A stretch of DNA of 64,000 nucleotides from Oscheius sp. JU75 (taxonomy: Eukaryota > Nematoda > Chromadorea > Rhabditida > Rhabditidae), in the NCBI GenBank assembly GCA_037178855.1, contig JASJZC010000007.1, positions 3,596,001 to 3,660,000 of the forward strand, written 5' to 3'. A program made the translations under genes and the position numbers. The notes below the pieces were generated by a model. The model was not told the DNA's origin. It saw only the letters and a program-made list of their open reading frames with translations, and searched no databases. Shown here piece by piece: positions 63,170 through 64,000 of this stretch (positions are counted from its first letter, which is position 1; each line of letters begins with the position of its first letter).

Positions 63170-64000
63170 CCAGCCAGAAAACAGCTTGTTTTCCATCATG
63201 ATCGCAGAACACTGACAGCAAAAACGACACAATGTCTAAAGGCAAAATGCACTTAATCGCGGTACTATAGAGATAGGATTAGCAGTTTCATGCGTGACAC
63301 ATGGGGGCGGAGGAAGATGTTTCTAAAAGCTTAGAACTACCAAGTAGGTGCTGAAAACGAACAGAAAGATTTCATACATGCTCTGTGCGGCGGAAACCAC
63401 AAAGAATCAACTGAATTATTGCGCTTGCGCTAATGTTCTGTATTTAATTCATGAGCTACAAATTATGATATGATCTCTGCCACCAAAACATTATAGACGA
63501 ATCTGACACCTAAATGAAAGAAATGCGATTAGGCGAAGGTGAGCTTGGACATGAACAATAGAAAAATTTCCCTCTGCTTCTTCCGTGTACGGATACTTTA
63601 AACATTCAGCCCGTTTTGTTTACTCTCTGGCTAGCTAGACTGAAACCCATAGAGAATGCGCAAGACCAGAGGCCAATAAATCAACCACAGAAACTCGGTC
63701 TGAATACCCGGGATACTGACAGCGAGAGATCAAAGGCTGTGGCACAGGCCTAATATTGGGTACGTCTTAAATCAAAAGGTCGCTATGGCTCGAAAAGACC
63801 AAGGATTCTTGTCTGGTCTCTCTGAACGAAAGTGCTTGTTATGTTCGTCAGAATCCTAAATTAAGCTAGCAACAGATGCGCCCCAAACAAGGAAGTATGA
63901 CACGAGAAGGTCCGTTAGGACGAGAACGGCTTCCCCAATTTATTCAGCCGAAACTGAGGGCAAAAATAGCCGAGAGGCTGGCCAGGAATGGCAACTGCGG

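Larger units (their letters stand above)
59821..64000. other. 4.2-kb region with no supported gene, upstream of nuclear receptor
   Basis: Only ORFs of up to 102 codons, none with motifs, signal peptide or matching splice partners. The left end should contain the nuclear receptor promoter. A hairpin and a short tandem repeat in this stretch are listed separately. I found no tRNA-like cloverleaf (no convincing B-box with a pairing T stem). Confidence 0.5.

Overview
The window is nuclear DNA from a nematode, most likely a free-living or otherwise rhabditid-like chromadorean; the sequence does not fix the species. Evidence: genes are dense and cut by many very short introns (mostly 35-60 nt, ending TTTCAG, TTTAG or AAG); the actin is the C. 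elegans type, starting [19 protein letters not shown]; several families are typical of nematodes (a Clc-like four-TM protein, TWK potassium channel, CTLD/EGF/VWA secreted protein, TBCEL/coel-1, HNF4-like nuclear receptor). I saw no bacterial, viral or CRISPR features.

Layout. 1-3.3 kb (+): a very His-rich protein, then a CCDC149-like coiled-coil protein. 3.4-8.1 kb (-): a secreted protein of about 18 Kazal-like modules that I rebuilt as 29 exons and 1086 codons without a frame break. 8.8-17.2 kb (+): a 39-exon, 2130-residue secreted protein with EGF, VWA-like and C-type-lectin domains resembling C. elegans IRG-7; it is divergent from the Kazal gene across 738 bp. 17.2-17.9 kb (-): a small KCTD-type BTB protein. 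20.5-23.1 kb (+): actin with a 1.4-kb first intron. 24.3-33 kb (+): three genes in a row, a TGFBRAP1/Vps3-like tethering subunit, TMEM87 and TBCEL. 33.9-39.2 kb (-): a 4-coumarate:CoA-ligase-like acyl-CoA synthetase and a two-pore K+ channel. 40.1-41.5 kb (+): a divergent ETS transcription factor. 43-46.3 kb (+): a Clc-like membrane protein and an SLC46-type MFS transporter. 48.6-55.3 kb (+): hormone-sensitive lipase followed by two tandem Cys-loop receptor subunits. 55.3-55.7 kb (-): a tentative small gene. 56.9-59.8 kb (-): an HNF4-like nuclear hormone receptor. 59.8-64 kb: no convincing gene.

Several same-strand neighbours lie close together with polyadenylation signals and 3' splice sites placed as in trans-spliced nematode operons (clearest for the two receptor subunits). 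Functionally the window is a mixture of housekeeping (actin, tubulin cofactor, membrane traffic), lipid metabolism (lipase, acyl-CoA synthetase, nuclear receptor), excitability (K+ channel, receptors) and secreted modular proteins. Exon structures were built by hand from splice consensus and reading frame; for most genes the exon lengths add up to an intact frame, which is the main check available here. Homology calls rest on remembered family motifs, not on database searches.
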